Positions 26,260 through 35,306 of a DNA stretch of 64,000 nt are shown here, piece after piece; the first letter of the stretch is position 1, and every line of letters starts with the position of its first letter. The notes beneath the pieces were generated by a model that saw only the letters and a list, made by a program, of their open reading frames with translations, had not been told where the DNA came from and did not search any database. Source of the stretch: Thermoplasmata archaeon. Lineage in GTDB: Archaea > Thermoplasmatota > Thermoplasmata > RBG-16-68-12 > SOIM01. The stretch covers positions 124,001-188,000 of the forward strand of contig JAGLME010000001.1 of NCBI GenBank assembly GCA_023140195.1, read 5' to 3'. The position numbers and the translations under genes were made by a program.

Positions 26260-26267
26260 GATATAAT
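26260..26267 (+). promoter_or_regulatory. TATA box of the 74-residue protein gene
   Basis: GATATAAT, 37 nt before the ATG, with a GGAGG ribosome site in between. Confidence 0.45.
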
Positions 26268-26303
26268 GATTGGACAAAAAAACGCAGGAGGAGTCGATAA
26301 GGG

Positions 26304-26528
26304 ATGATTGAGAGCGACGAGATAACCGATCTCGAGAACCGCCTTGATTGGATAACGGGCAGGAGACCCGCCGTCAAGATAAAGAAGGTCCGTCGCCCCC
26401 TTAAGATAACTGAGTACAATGTGAGAGCTCTGTTCAGCATGAGCATGAGGGAACTGCTCTACATACTCTGCCGTGAACTGGACTATGTAGTGGTCAAGAG
26501 GAAATCTAGCATTGAAGTTATTCGATAG
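26304..26528 (+). CDS. Small basic protein of unknown function
   Basis: 74 residues, strongly basic in the middle (RRPAVKIKKVRRPLKI), with a helical C-terminal half (ALFSMSMRELLYILCREL) and a final strand. The gene has its own TATA box and a good GGAGG site, so it is very likely expressed. No family recognised; the basic patch is compatible with nucleic-acid binding. It lies upstream of purM in the same direction. Confidence 0.6.
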   Translation: MIESDEITDLENRLDWITGRRPAVKIKKVRRPLKITEYNVRALFSMSMRELLYILCRELDYVVVKRKSSIEVIR

Positions 26529-26628
26529 TGAGCATTTTATCGGGCACTGGTCCTGACTCTCAGCGCAGCCTCTGCACTTTTGGGAAAATCTAAATCCTTT
26601 CTCTGCCTACAGTCTCGTACGTGTTCGC

Positions 26629-27651
26629 ATGGTCAAAACATATTCTGAGGCCGGGGTCGACATAGGAAAGGAAATCGAGTCCATCGATGCCATTGTCGGA
26701 GAGCTCAAGTACCGGAGGACGGGATTTGGCGAGGTCTTGGACATCGGACGACATTTCACGGGTCTGGTGGATTTTGGGGAACATGCTCTCTCTCTGTGCA
26801 CTGATGGTGTGGGTACCAAGCTGATTGTTGCAAATGCAATGAAGAAGTGGGACACCGTGGGCATCGACTGCGTCGCGCTGAATGTCAATGACATGATATG
26901 CGTCGGGGCCGAACCTTTGGCGTTCGTGGATTACCTGGCAGTCAGCAAGTATGATACCGAGGTGGTCAGGCAAATAGGCGTTGGGCTCAACCGGGGAGCC
27001 GAACTGGCCAATGTCAATCTCATTGGGGGAGAGTTCTCAACCGTACCCGAGATCGTCAAGGACTTCGATTTGGCTGGCACATGCATGGGCTTCGTCAAGA
27101 AGGACAGGATGATCACGGGTGAACGGGTCCGACCAGGCGACTCCATAATCGGCTTCCGCAGCAGCGGGATCCACTCGAACGGCCTCACACTTGCCAGGAA
27201 GGTGATCTACTCCTCAGGTTTCTCCAACCATGCAGAGCTCCCGATCGGACACGAAAAGGTGGGGGACTCCCTTCTTGAGCCTTCCACAATCTATGTTCGA
27301 CCTGTTTTGGACCTCATAAAGGGGTTCGATGTCAAGGGAATGGCCAACATTACCGGCGGCGGTTACAGGAACATCGCCAGGATGAGCTCTGATGTTGAAT
27401 TCAGAATAGACGACCCGTTCGAACCGCAGGCGATATTCGAGAACATCCAGAGCCTGGGGAAGATAGATGTCAGAGAGATGTACCAGACATTCAACATGGG
27501 CCTTGGGTTCACCGCGGTGGTTTCGAAGGAAGATGCGGACTCAGTGGTGAACTTCCTGAAGGGCAGGGTGGAAGCCAAGGTGATTGGTTCCGTGGTTGAA
27601 GGCAAAGGGGTGACCATCCCGGTGAAGGACATCAACTATCGGAAGTACTAG
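26629..27651 (+). CDS. purM: Phosphoribosylformylglycinamidine cyclo-ligase (AIR synthetase, PurM)
   Basis: 340 residues, the usual length. YSEAGVDI at the N-terminus, the ATP/phosphate-binding CTDGVGTK (~59), the metal-binding GIDCVALNVNDMICVGA segment and GFRSSGIHSNG identify PurM. It closes the imidazole ring of FGAM to form AIR, with ATP, in purine synthesis. The ATG at 26629 follows a TATA-like ATCTAAATCC at ~26590, giving a short leader. No other purine gene is adjacent. A beta-lactamase-fold gene follows 11 bp downstream. Confidence 0.95.
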   Translation: MVKTYSEAGVDIGKEIESIDAIVGELKYRRTGFGEVLDIGRHFTGLVDFGEHALSLCTDGVGTKLIVANAMKKWDTVGIDCVALNVNDMICVGAEPLAFVDYLAVSKYDTEVVRQIGVGLNRGAELANVNLIGGEFSTVPEIVKDFDLAGTCMGFVKKDRMITGERVRPGDSIIGFRSSGIHSNGLTLARKVIYSSGFSNHAELPIGHEKVGDSLLEPSTIYVRPVLDLIKGFDVKGMANITGGGYRNIARMSSDVEFRIDDPFEPQAIFENIQSLGKIDVREMYQTFNMGLGFTAVVSKEDADSVVNFLKGRVEAKVIGSVVEGKGVTIPVKDINYRKY

Positions 27652-27662
27652 GAGTATGTTCT

Positions 27663-28373
27663 ATGGCAGTTAGAGACGTCAAGCTGTTATCAGACGGGTA
27701 CTTCAATATCGACACTGGTCTTCTGATCTATGGCAAGACGAAGTACTATGGCAAGGTGTACAAGGCCGCTTTGAAACCACTTCTCATAGTCGCGGATGAT
27801 GAATACATCCTGGTGGACACCGGCTTTGGGGAGCCTCCGGAGAAGGTCAGGAAGTTCTACGCTCTCGAGAAGACACCGGATCTGGCCACCAGCCTCAGAG
27901 AGAACGACTTCTCTGTGGACGACATCTCGATGGTAATCTCCACCCACCTGCATCTGGACCACACAGGGAACAACGCCTTATTCAAGAGCGCCAGGTTCAT
28001 TGCCCAGGAAGAAGAAATCGCGTATGCCGCCAATCCGGACAGGTTCCAGAAGCTGGCATATCTTGAGGACACCTTCAAGGCGATCACGTACGAGCCTGTT
28101 TCCGGCAAAAGTGAGATCGTGAAGGACGTCTGGGTGATCCCTACCCCTGGCCACACTCCTGGACATCAATCTGTGGTTGTGAATGGGATACAGAAGTACG
28201 TCTACTGCGGGGACGTGTGCCCTCTCAGGGAGAACTACGAGCAGAGGAACATTGTCGGTGTCCTGCACAACTCGGTCCAGGCGTTGGAATCCATCGATAA
28301 GCTCCGAGGAATCGGCGGCTATCCCATTTACAGTCACGACAATGAGCAGATGAGCCTGAAACAGAATCACTGA
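27663..28373 (+). CDS. Metallo-beta-lactamase-fold hydrolase (lactonase-like)
   Basis: 236 residues. The zinc motif HLHLDHTGN (~95-103), then GHTPGH (~162-167), Asp in YCGDVC (~180-185) and a C-terminal His in YSHDNE (~222-227) make a two-metal site. The overall layout resembles N-acyl-homoserine-lactonase/glyoxalase II relatives, which hydrolyse esters or thioesters; the real substrate is unknown. It follows purM by 11 bp, so the two are probably co-transcribed. Its stop overlaps a convergent 57-residue gene by 7 bp. Confidence 0.85.
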   Translation: MAVRDVKLLSDGYFNIDTGLLIYGKTKYYGKVYKAALKPLLIVADDEYILVDTGFGEPPEKVRKFYALEKTPDLATSLRENDFSVDDISMVISTHLHLDHTGNNALFKSARFIAQEEEIAYAANPDRFQKLAYLEDTFKAITYEPVSGKSEIVKDVWVIPTPGHTPGHQSVVVNGIQKYVYCGDVCPLRENYEQRNIVGVLHNSVQALESIDKLRGIGGYPIYSHDNEQMSLKQNH

Positions 28374-28540
28374 TTGGCGGTTTTCCTCTTGGGCCTGCTG
28401 CAGACCGCATACTCGTCCCCATCAAAGAACACATCCAGGTCGGGGTTCTTCTGTTGTAGTTCCTCGATCTTCTCCAAAACATCCTTCAGGGTCACGGAAT
28501 TGTCAAGCTTGTCTATCTTGTATAGAACTTTCTTCTTCAT
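28367..28540 (-). CDS. 57-residue conserved-looking protein
   Basis: An open frame starting MKKKVLYKIDKLDN and ending SRPKRKTANQ. It reads as strand-helix-strand (VTLKDVLEKIEELQQKNP then DVFFDGDEYAVCSR), with good codon use and a TATA box (CTATTTAAG, 28572-28580) about 35 nt upstream of the ATG. No family recognised. It overlaps the end of the lactonase-like gene by 7 bp on the other strand. Confidence 0.65.
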   Translation of the reverse strand: MKKKVLYKIDKLDNSVTLKDVLEKIEELQQKNPDLDVFFDGDEYAVCSRPKRKTANQ

Positions 28541-28666
28541 TGGTTTCCGACCCTTCCCTCAGCAAGTCTCACTTAAATAGCCATGAATCCAGTTGGATTC
28601 CCATAAACATCTTCAATGGGATATTAATATCTTTCTTCCTGACCATTTTGAACTCACTGTGAAACT

Positions 28667-28675
28667 TATTTATAG
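28667..28675 (+). promoter_or_regulatory. TATA box of the zinc-ribbon/coiled-coil/KaiC-like gene
   Basis: TATTTATAG, about 73 nt before the proposed start; the transcript leader should be about 45 nt and contain GAGGTG. Confidence 0.5.
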
Positions 28676-28743
28676 TTCACGTAGATATACATAGTCAGAC
28701 GTGGTTCGTTACTGGATTGGCACTATTCTAGAGGTGCTTGAGT

Positions 28744-31389
28744 TTGGTCGCTAAAGAAAAAGGCCAGGAAAAGGATGACAATCCTGACGAAGCGCCTAGC
28801 GGTGAATGCCCGAATTGTGGGGGTCCGCTGGACGCGTCAGGGGTGTGTCCTCAATGCGACCCTGTATCAGGTTCGGGTGATAATCCCGGGAAGGGCAACC
28901 CTGGAAACCCAGGTAAGGAGAAACCAGGTAATCCCGGTAAGGACAACCCAGGTAAGGGAAATCCCGGCAGCCCTGGAACCGCAAAGGCGGAAGTTGCGGG
29001 CTCGGAGGCTGGGAGCATCGAGGGACTTCTGAAAGCTATTAACTTGAGCATGGCCACTGCGAAGGTTTTGAGTGATGCGGGATTCAAGACCCTGGATGAT
29101 TTGAAGAAGGCGTCGGTGGAGGACCTGAAGGCACTCGAAGGTATCGATGAGAAGACTGCCCGCGCCATTCAGGAAAATGCATCTGGCGCTGGAGGCAAGG
29201 CCAAACCTAAGAAGAAACCCGACGATGCTCTGAAGAAATGGTTGACTGGTGAATCCGAAGACAACGGTCTAACTGTCTGGCTGGGTGGCAATCTGACTGC
29301 CAAGAAGGGTGGCGGAACTGCTGCGGCTCCTGCTGGCGGTGACGATCCGACCATGAACGCTCTCAAGAAGTGGTTGACTGGCGAAGAGGATGCTCTGGGC
29401 GAATGGCTGGGCGATGAAGGCGACGAAGCACCCGCAGGAGGCTTAGATGCTCCTCCGTCCGAAGAGCTTTTGGAGATGGAGAGCCAGCTCTCTGCTCGCG
29501 AAGACGAACTGAAGAAGGCTGAGACTGATTTTGAGAAGACTCGGATAGAGACCCAGAAGTTGAAGGAGACGATCGCGAAAGAGCTGGAGAACATCCAGAC
29601 CGGCGATTTCGACCCAATGAGGCTCATCGAGGAATCCGCTGAGATCAGCAGGGACCTGCAGACAGAGATCAAGAGACGAAAGGATCTTGAGGAAGACATT
29701 GAACACATCAAGAAGGGTACTTCGGCCGTCGTCAAGTACCTCAAATCACAGTTGTTGAAAGGTGGGGGTGGAGGGCTCGTAAAGAAGAAGCTGGCCGAAG
29801 CCGATCTTCGGAGCAAGAAACTCGAAGCTGCACTTCAAGCCACAAAGGATCATGTCGAAACACTTACAGCTGAAATGGAGAAGAAGATAGACGAAGCGCC
29901 TCCAGACATACAGGAGATCAAGCGGAAAGAGCTCGCTCTGGTGGAGAAAGCAGCCGAGGTCAAGGCCAAAGAGGATGAGCTAGATGCCCTCGAGCAAGCC
30001 TTGAAGAGTGGCGATATCACCGTTGGAGGTGGTGGAGAGTTCTCGGAGGAACAGCTCCAGTCTAGGATGGCAGAGGAGCTACGTCAGAAAGAGAACGAGT
30101 TCCTGAAGGCCGAGGACGGGCTCAAGAAGAAGATAATCATATTGGAAGAGGAGATCCAGAAGCACAAGATCGAGGAGAAGCAGCGGGAAGATAGCGCCAG
30201 ATTGAGGCAGATGGACGCTCCCGAGATCGAGTCGGAACTCCTCGCCAAGGAAAAGGAACTCCAGTCAAAGGAGAAGAGCATAATCATCAGGGAGGATGAG
30301 ATCCATCGCCTGAAAGAAGAGCTCGGCTTCAAGGAGGATGAGCTTACCAAACTGAAAGAACCTCTGGGATACAAAGAAGAAGAGATGCTCAGACGAGAGG
30401 AAGACCTGCTCTACAGGGAAAAGCTCCTCATACAAGAGAAGAGGAAGATGGAAACGGCCAAGAAGCAAGGTTTCGGCGTGAAAGAGCAGGATATGAAGGA
30501 CAGGCTGGAATCTCTGAAGACCGAGATCCAGAGGAAGGAGGACGAGGTCAGGGCCAAGGAGAAGTACCTCAAGGCGAAGATGGAGGAACTCAGGCTCAGA
30601 GAACAGGGACTAATCGAAGAGGAAATAGAGGCCAGAGAAGAAGAGAGGGCCCTGGAGCTGCAGCAGGATAAGGTCAAGACGGGAATACCAAGACTGGACG
30701 ACCTGCTTCTTGGCGGTGTGCCCTTCGACTCCAATGTGCAGATCTACGGTCCGGCTTACGTTGGAAAAGAGGTCATCGTTAATGCGTTCATGGCTGAAGG
30801 CCTCAAGAAGGGGATACCTGCAATTTGGGTTCTTACAGAGAAGACACCAAATGAGATCAGGGAAGAGATGAGGTTCGTTGTTTCCGGTTATGAGGAGTAC
30901 GAGAAGCTGGGCCTGGTTCACTATGTCGACGCGTATTCCAAGAGCATGGATGCTGAAGAGGATGACCAGTACGTCACGTACGTGGAAGACCCCACAGACC
31001 ACCAAGGGATTATGAAAACTGTGAACAAGCTCGCCAAGGAGTTCAAGAAAAACCACGAGTACTACAGACTGGCCTTCCGGTCGGTGTCAACTCTCGTCGC
31101 ATATCTGGACGTGCAGACCGCGTTCAAGTTCCTGCAGTCGTTCGCTGGCAGGAGGAAGAGGGACAAGGCGGTCTCGCTCTACATGGTCGAGAAGGGCATG
31201 CACCAGGACCAGGAGATCCAGATGATGGGGTCAATGATGGACGGGATGATCGACCTCAAGGTCGAGCAATTGAAATCTTATCTATCCATACAGGGTGTTT
31301 GCGATGTCCAGTCCCGCGCGTGGATCAAGTACACCTACAGCAAGCACGGTGTCAGCATCGGTTCGTTCTCGTTGGATCACATCAGGTAG
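28744..31389 (+). CDS. Zinc ribbon - Gly/Pro repeat - HhH - coiled coil - degenerate KaiC-like protein
   Basis: About 881 residues. In order: zinc ribbon (CPNCGGPL ... CPQC, ~22-38), repeats of the GNPGK type (~45-80), a helix-hairpin-helix unit of the RadA/PolX kind (~95-142, DLKALEGIDEKTARAIQ), W-containing repeats (KKWLTGE, three times), a long charged coiled coil (~235-640) and a RecA/KaiC-like domain (~645-881). The P-loop reads GPAYVGKEV, with Glu where Ser/Thr binds Mg, and the Walker B Asp of KaiC (normally in VIDSLS) is Arg (AFRSVSTLV). ATP hydrolysis is therefore doubtful. I chose the TTG at 28744 since GAGGTG is 7 nt upstream; a TTG at 28738 is too close to it. A structural or regulatory DNA-associated role is only a guess. 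Confidence 0.82.
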   Translation: MVAKEKGQEKDDNPDEAPSGECPNCGGPLDASGVCPQCDPVSGSGDNPGKGNPGNPGKEKPGNPGKDNPGKGNPGSPGTAKAEVAGSEAGSIEGLLKAINLSMATAKVLSDAGFKTLDDLKKASVEDLKALEGIDEKTARAIQENASGAGGKAKPKKKPDDALKKWLTGESEDNGLTVWLGGNLTAKKGGGTAAAPAGGDDPTMNALKKWLTGEEDALGEWLGDEGDEAPAGGLDAPPSEELLEMESQLSAREDELKKAETDFEKTRIETQKLKETIAKELENIQTGDFDPMRLIEESAEISRDLQTEIKRRKDLEEDIEHIKKGTSAVVKYLKSQLLKGGGGGLVKKKLAEADLRSKKLEAALQATKDHVETLTAEMEKKIDEAPPDIQEIKRKELALVEKAAEVKAKEDELDALEQALKSGDITVGGGGEFSEEQLQSRMAEELRQKENEFLKAEDGLKKKIIILEEEIQKHKIEEKQREDSARLRQMDAPEIESELLAKEKELQSKEKSIIIREDEIHRLKEELGFKEDELTKLKEPLGYKEEEMLRREEDLLYREKLLIQEKRKMETAKKQGFGVKEQDMKDRLESLKTEIQRKEDEVRAKEKYLKAKMEELRLREQGLIEEEIEAREEERALELQQDKVKTGIPRLDDLLLGGVPFDSNVQIYGPAYVGKEVIVNAFMAEGLKKGIPAIWVLTEKTPNEIREEMRFVVSGYEEYEKLGLVHYVDAYSKSMDAEEDDQYVTYVEDPTDHQGIMKTVNKLAKEFKKNHEYYRLAFRSVSTLVAYLDVQTAFKFLQSFAGRRKRDKAVSLYMVEKGMHQDQEIQMMGSMMDGMIDLKVEQLKSYLSIQGVCDVQSRAWIKYTYSKHGVSIGSFSLDHIR

Positions 31390-31442
31390 TGCTGCTGTCT
31401 TTATCAATATCGAATATTCTCCAGTAAAACCACACGGACCGT

Positions 31443-31868
31443 CTATGCAACCTCGATGCCCGAGGATGGGGTTGCTGATGCTTTGCCCTTGATATTCACC
31501 TTGGGCATGGGTATGGGTGGTGGAAGTCTGACGTCCCTTGCGATCATCACGGCCTCCGGAATGCAGTTGTTCATTATCATTGTGTGTATCTCGCTGGCAA
31601 CGTTGTCCGGCATCTTCCCCTCGGTTGACCATTGCTTGGCCAAGGCTGGTGCATCTCCCTCGTAGACCATGCTACCCTCTATCTTGATCACGCCGAGACC
31701 GCTGTAAGTTGCAGTGAATCTGAAGTCAACGTTGGCCTCGCGGTCGTTCCTCTCGACTATTAGGGTAACGGTGCTGTTGTGGTCGATCCGGATGTTCCTA
31801 GGTTTCTCCCCCATCTTGGAGAACCTCTTGCCGTCCACGGCCGTCAGTTCAAAGTGCTTTATAGTCAT
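31443..31868 (-). CDS. SecB-fold-like conserved archaeal protein
   Basis: About 141 residues. It starts MTIKHFELTAV, has alternating strands with VDFRFTATYSGLGVIKIEG, then a helix and the ending LPPPIPMPKVNIKGKA. The layout and the LPPPIP end resemble archaeal SecB-like proteins (the MJ0357 group), which may chaperone unfolded clients. I chose the ATG at 31868 because a TATA-like element at 31898-31903 would put the transcript start just upstream; an ATG at 31883 is the alternative. Confidence 0.65.
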   Translation of the reverse strand: MTIKHFELTAVDGKRFSKMGEKPRNIRIDHNSTVTLIVERNDREANVDFRFTATYSGLGVIKIEGSMVYEGDAPALAKQWSTEGKMPDNVASEIHTMIMNNCIPEAVMIARDVRLPPPIPMPKVNIKGKASATPSSGIEVA

Positions 31869-32002
31869 CTTCTCGTTGACCATAAGGTCGGATTGAGAAT
31901 AAAGAATTTTCCCTTAAGTTGACCGCGAATCGACGAAATAGAACACCGTCGTGGGTCGGTGGTTTTGTGGGAAAAATAGGGGAGCCACTTTATCATAGGA
32001 AT

Positions 32003-32011
32003 ATTTATATA
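32003..32011 (+). promoter_or_regulatory. TATA box of the Pro-rich membrane protein gene
   Basis: ATTTATATA, about 37 nt before the ATG; the site GGTGATAAGGG precedes the start. Confidence 0.55.
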
Positions 32012-32043
32012 CAAATCCCTGAATATAGGCGCGGTGATAAGGG

Positions 32044-32481
32044 ATGACTGCTAGTGGAGGACCACCGCCAGGAGCACCACCGCCAGGAGCACCACCGATG
32101 GGAGGGCCACCCCCGCAGGGGGCCCCACCGCCGTATGGATATCCGCCAGGACCGCCAGTTCCGCAGAAGACCATCAAACCCGTGATCGGGGGTCTTCTTA
32201 TTCTGCTGGGGTCACTTGCGTATCTCTTCATTGGCGCGATTTATGTCACAGCCGGAGACCTAGTCGTTGGGATCCCAGGAGTTGAAGGATTCGTCAGCGA
32301 TATCCTCATGATCTGTGGGATAATCGCCCTGTTGCTGGGGATAATCTCGCTGCTTGGTGGAGTTTTGAGCATGATGAGGAAGGCCTGGGGAGTCGGTTTG
32401 CTTGCGGGCATACTGACGATTCCCACGTTGCTGGGCCTCATCGGCTTGATACTGGTGGCAATCTCCAGGGACGAGTACTAG
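32044..32481 (+). CDS. Proline-rich small membrane protein
   Basis: 145 residues. The first 40 are low complexity, almost only Pro, Gly and Ala (GGPPPGAPPPGAPPMGG). Then come about three hydrophobic segments (~48-72, ~85-110, ~115-140), one of them with a LLGIISLLGGVLSMM pattern. Bacteria and archaea often carry such Pro-rich tails in front of small membrane bundles. Function unknown. Stand-alone gene with its own TATA box and a hairpin terminator. Confidence 0.78.
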   Translation: MTASGGPPPGAPPPGAPPMGGPPPQGAPPPYGYPPGPPVPQKTIKPVIGGLLILLGSLAYLFIGAIYVTAGDLVVGIPGVEGFVSDILMICGIIALLLGIISLLGGVLSMMRKAWGVGLLAGILTIPTLLGLIGLILVAISRDEY

Positions 32482-32519
32482 TAGGGTGTCTTTACCCTAC
32501 CCCACCCTCTTCCTTTTTT
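32481..32519 (+). terminator. Hairpin plus T-rich tract
   Basis: Arms GTAGGGT (32481-32487) and ACCCTAC (32494-32500) around a 6-nt loop, followed by a pyrimidine tract ending TTTTTT. It lies right at the end of the Pro-rich membrane protein gene. Confidence 0.6.
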
Positions 32520-32529
32520 CCAGAATAGT

Positions 32530-32538
32530 ATTAAATAT
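32530..32538 (+). promoter_or_regulatory. TATA box of tiaS
   Basis: ATTAAATAT, centred about 28 nt before the ATG at 32562. It predicts a leaderless message. Confidence 0.5.
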
Positions 32539-32561
32539 CCCGTTCTATCTGGCTGTCGGAT

Positions 32562-33881
32562 ATGACGATTGCGATAGGGATCGATGACACCGACTCTCGA
32601 ACGGGCATGTGCACCACCTTTCTGGCCTCAGAATTGATCCAGGAACTTGAGGAGTACGATCTCATAGGCCTACCCCGGTTGGTCAGATTGAACCCTAACA
32701 TCCCCTGGAAGACCCGGGGCAACGGTGCCATATGCCTGCGCTTCGGTGAAGGAGTTGGAAAGGGCATTCCTGTTTGTCAGATCGGTGAGAAGTCCTATTC
32801 CTCCTACGATGAGGACAAGGGAGACCTTTCGTCAAGAGAGATCGAGGACCGTGTCGCTAAGGTCGTTGAGTCTCATTATCGACTGGATGATGAGAATACC
32901 AATCCAGCTTTTGTCATTCTCGACAAGGACCCTCCCTCGTCGCTCTACTGGAAAGCTGTCAGGGGGATAGTGAGGTTGGAGGAGGTCAAGGACATGGTCG
33001 CCCACATTGGCGTGCATCGAATGTACAAGAACGGTAGGGGGCTGATTGGTGCGACCTCAGCCGTCTCCTGGAAACCCAAGGATTTCACTTATGAGATCAC
33101 CGCATACCGGAAGAGGGACAAGTGGGGCGCTCCAAGGGAATTGGTGAAGGACTCGGTCATAGCAATGGACAAGAAGTTACCATCCACGTTCAACAATTAC
33201 GACTATGAGGAGGGCCACATGGCAATCGCTCCCAACTCCCCGTGTCCAGTGCTATTCGGAATCAGGGGGGATTCACTCGAAGACCTGCTTCCTGCCATGT
33301 CCATGATCAAGGGAGAAGAGATTCAGAGATGGACCCTATTTCTGACGAACCAGGGAACGGACGAGCATCTGGTGCGGAGGACCATTGGAAGCATTGGGGC
33401 GTATGAGTCTGTCATCGCCGATGCGGAGGTCGTTGCTGGGCCCAGGATGATCCAGGGCGGTCATCTGGTGTTCAGGATTTCTGACGGTGATGAGATCGAC
33501 TGCACTGCGTATGAACCTTCGAAAGGGTTCAGGACCATCGTGAAAGGTCTTCGAGTGGGGGACAGGATAACGGTGTACGGCAGCATCAGAGAGGATCCAA
33601 AGACAATCAATGTCGAGAAACTTCAGATCCGTTCTGTGGTGGAGGTCGATGAGAAGATAGGCAATCCTAAGTGCCCTGAATGTGGAAAGCGAATGAAGTC
33701 CGTCGGAACCAACGCCGGATACAGGTGCAGAGGATGTCACACCCAGTCAGAAGAAGGGGACGCAGAAACGGTCAAAGCAGATAGAACGTTGTCCCCAGGA
33801 TTCTACGAACCGCCGGTCTCCGCGAGGCGTCATCTGAGCAGACCATTGAAACGGATGAAGAGCGAACTCGAACCTAGCTGA
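32562..33881 (+). CDS. tiaS: tRNA(Ile2) 2-agmatinylcytidine synthetase TiaS
   Basis: 439 residues. The N-terminal IGIDDTDSRTGMCTT motif, VRLNPNIPWKTRGNG and a C-terminal zinc ribbon (CPECGKR ... CRGCHT, ~371-390) identify TiaS. It uses ATP and agmatine to convert C34 of the CAU anticodon of tRNA-Ile2 to agmatidine, so that it reads AUA. An OB-fold-like part before the ribbon (VGDRITVYGSIRED) fits the known structure. Archaea-specific. The gene converges with the aminotransferase gene, overlapping it by 8 bp. A CAU tRNA lies at 13024. Confidence 0.95.
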   Translation: MTIAIGIDDTDSRTGMCTTFLASELIQELEEYDLIGLPRLVRLNPNIPWKTRGNGAICLRFGEGVGKGIPVCQIGEKSYSSYDEDKGDLSSREIEDRVAKVVESHYRLDDENTNPAFVILDKDPPSSLYWKAVRGIVRLEEVKDMVAHIGVHRMYKNGRGLIGATSAVSWKPKDFTYEITAYRKRDKWGAPRELVKDSVIAMDKKLPSTFNNYDYEEGHMAIAPNSPCPVLFGIRGDSLEDLLPAMSMIKGEEIQRWTLFLTNQGTDEHLVRRTIGSIGAYESVIADAEVVAGPRMIQGGHLVFRISDGDEIDCTAYEPSKGFRTIVKGLRVGDRITVYGSIREDPKTINVEKLQIRSVVEVDEKIGNPKCPECGKRMKSVGTNAGYRCRGCHTQSEEGDAETVKADRTLSPGFYEPPVSARRHLSRPLKRMKSELEPS

Positions 33882-35205
33882 TCTTTCCAGCTCTCTCGAT
33901 CACTTCTTGGAGCACATCCAGACCCGCGTCGAGGTTCTCCTCTTCGATGGTGAGTGGAGGAATGAAACGAACCGCCGATACGCCACAGGGCAGGAGGACC
34001 AATCCATTCTTGAACGATTCCTGGACTATGAATCCGGCGACCTTCGGAGCTGGGGTCTTGGAACCATCTCCCTTTATGAACTCGGTCGCCTGCATCAGGC
34101 CATATCCTCTGTTGTCCCCCATAATCGGGTTGCTTTCCTTCATCTCGTCAAGTCTCTTCCGCAAGTGATCGCCAAGCTTCTGGGCCCTACTCAAGAGATT
34201 CTCGCTCTCAATGACATCCAGCGTCGCGCCAACCGCTGCGCATGCCAGCAAGTTCCCACCGTACGTGTTTGAGTGGGCTCCCTGGACACCGAAATCAAGT
34301 TTGGCATCGAAAACGATCGCGCCGACAGGGACACCGGAACCCATCCCCTTTGCGATGCAGATCATGTCGGGCACAACTCCGAAGTGGTCTATACCGAACA
34401 TCTTCCCGGTCCTTCCGAACCCTGCTTGGACTTCATCGTCGACCAGCAGGATTCCGTTCCGCTTGCATATTTCAGAGATCTTCTTGGCGAACTCCGGGGG
34501 AGGAACGATATATCCTCCTTCTCCCTGGATTGACTCATAGAACAGGGCGGCGACGTCGCTGGACGGGATGAATTTGTCCAGATACTGCTCTTGGATCGCA
34601 TCCGCGCAATAAACGCCACATCCTGGGTACTCCAGCTTGTAAGGGCACCTGTAACAGTAAGCGTAGGGAACGTGGTCAACACCGGGCATGGTGGAGAAGA
34701 ATCTCTCCTGATGGGTCGTCTTTGACGCTGTCAACGCCAGAGAACCCATCGTCCGTCCGTGGAATGCCCCGGTGAAGGCGATGAACCTGCTCCTCTCACT
34801 GGACCATTTTGCCACTTTTATGGCAGCCTCAACCGATTCGGTCCCGCTGTTGGTGTAGAACACCTTCTTGTCGAAATCTCCTGGTGTGATCTTGGACAGC
34901 CTTTCGGCCAAGGTCACCTGTATGTCGTAGTAGAAATCCGTTCCAGCAAAGTGCATTAGCTTATTGAGTTGGTCTCCGACAGCCTTGACAACTGTCGGAT
35001 GGCAATGGCCAGTGTTCACCACTCCGATTCCGCTGGTGAAATCGATGTAGATGTTCCCGTCCACGTCCCAGACCAGGCTTCCCCTTGCCCTTTCGGCGAC
35101 CAGTTCACAGGTCTTGGTGGACGTCGCGATCGCTTTCTTGTCTCTCTGGACAACTTGCCTCCCCTTCTCTCCCGGGGGGATCGATTTGATGTCTGGTACC
35201 TTCAA
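33874..35205 (-). CDS. Class III PLP aminotransferase (ornithine/4-aminobutyrate type)
   Basis: 443 residues. The PLP motifs are DEVQAGFGR (~256-264) and a Lys in AKGMGSGVPVG (~287). A Cys-rich insertion, YCYRCPYKLEYPGCGVYCAD, is known from archaeal class III enzymes of the Thermococcales omega-aminotransferase/amino-acid racemase group. The substrate is therefore an amino acid with an amine end (ornithine, lysine, GABA) or a racemisation; it cannot be fixed from sequence. The start is a TTG with GGAGAGGAGT just upstream. Confidence 0.88.
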   Translation of the reverse strand: MKVPDIKSIPPGEKGRQVVQRDKKAIATSTKTCELVAERARGSLVWDVDGNIYIDFTSGIGVVNTGHCHPTVVKAVGDQLNKLMHFAGTDFYYDIQVTLAERLSKITPGDFDKKVFYTNSGTESVEAAIKVAKWSSERSRFIAFTGAFHGRTMGSLALTASKTTHQERFFSTMPGVDHVPYAYCYRCPYKLEYPGCGVYCADAIQEQYLDKFIPSSDVAALFYESIQGEGGYIVPPPEFAKKISEICKRNGILLVDDEVQAGFGRTGKMFGIDHFGVVPDMICIAKGMGSGVPVGAIVFDAKLDFGVQGAHSNTYGGNLLACAAVGATLDVIESENLLSRAQKLGDHLRKRLDEMKESNPIMGDNRGYGLMQATEFIKGDGSKTPAPKVAGFIVQESFKNGLVLLPCGVSAVRFIPPLTIEEENLDAGLDVLQEVIERAGKIS

Positions 35206-35306
35206 AATACTCCTCTCCTCTGGACTAAACCTGGGTGATAAACCTCAATAGATAGATGGGTTCAACTGGGCTGGACATTGCGGTTAATGAAAAAGCAGAG
35301 CGGGGA

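Noticed and set aside
28880-28975. Short tandem repeat that could be read as CRISPR-like
   Set aside because: The units are codon-phase GNPGK-type repeats inside a coding region, with no spacers.
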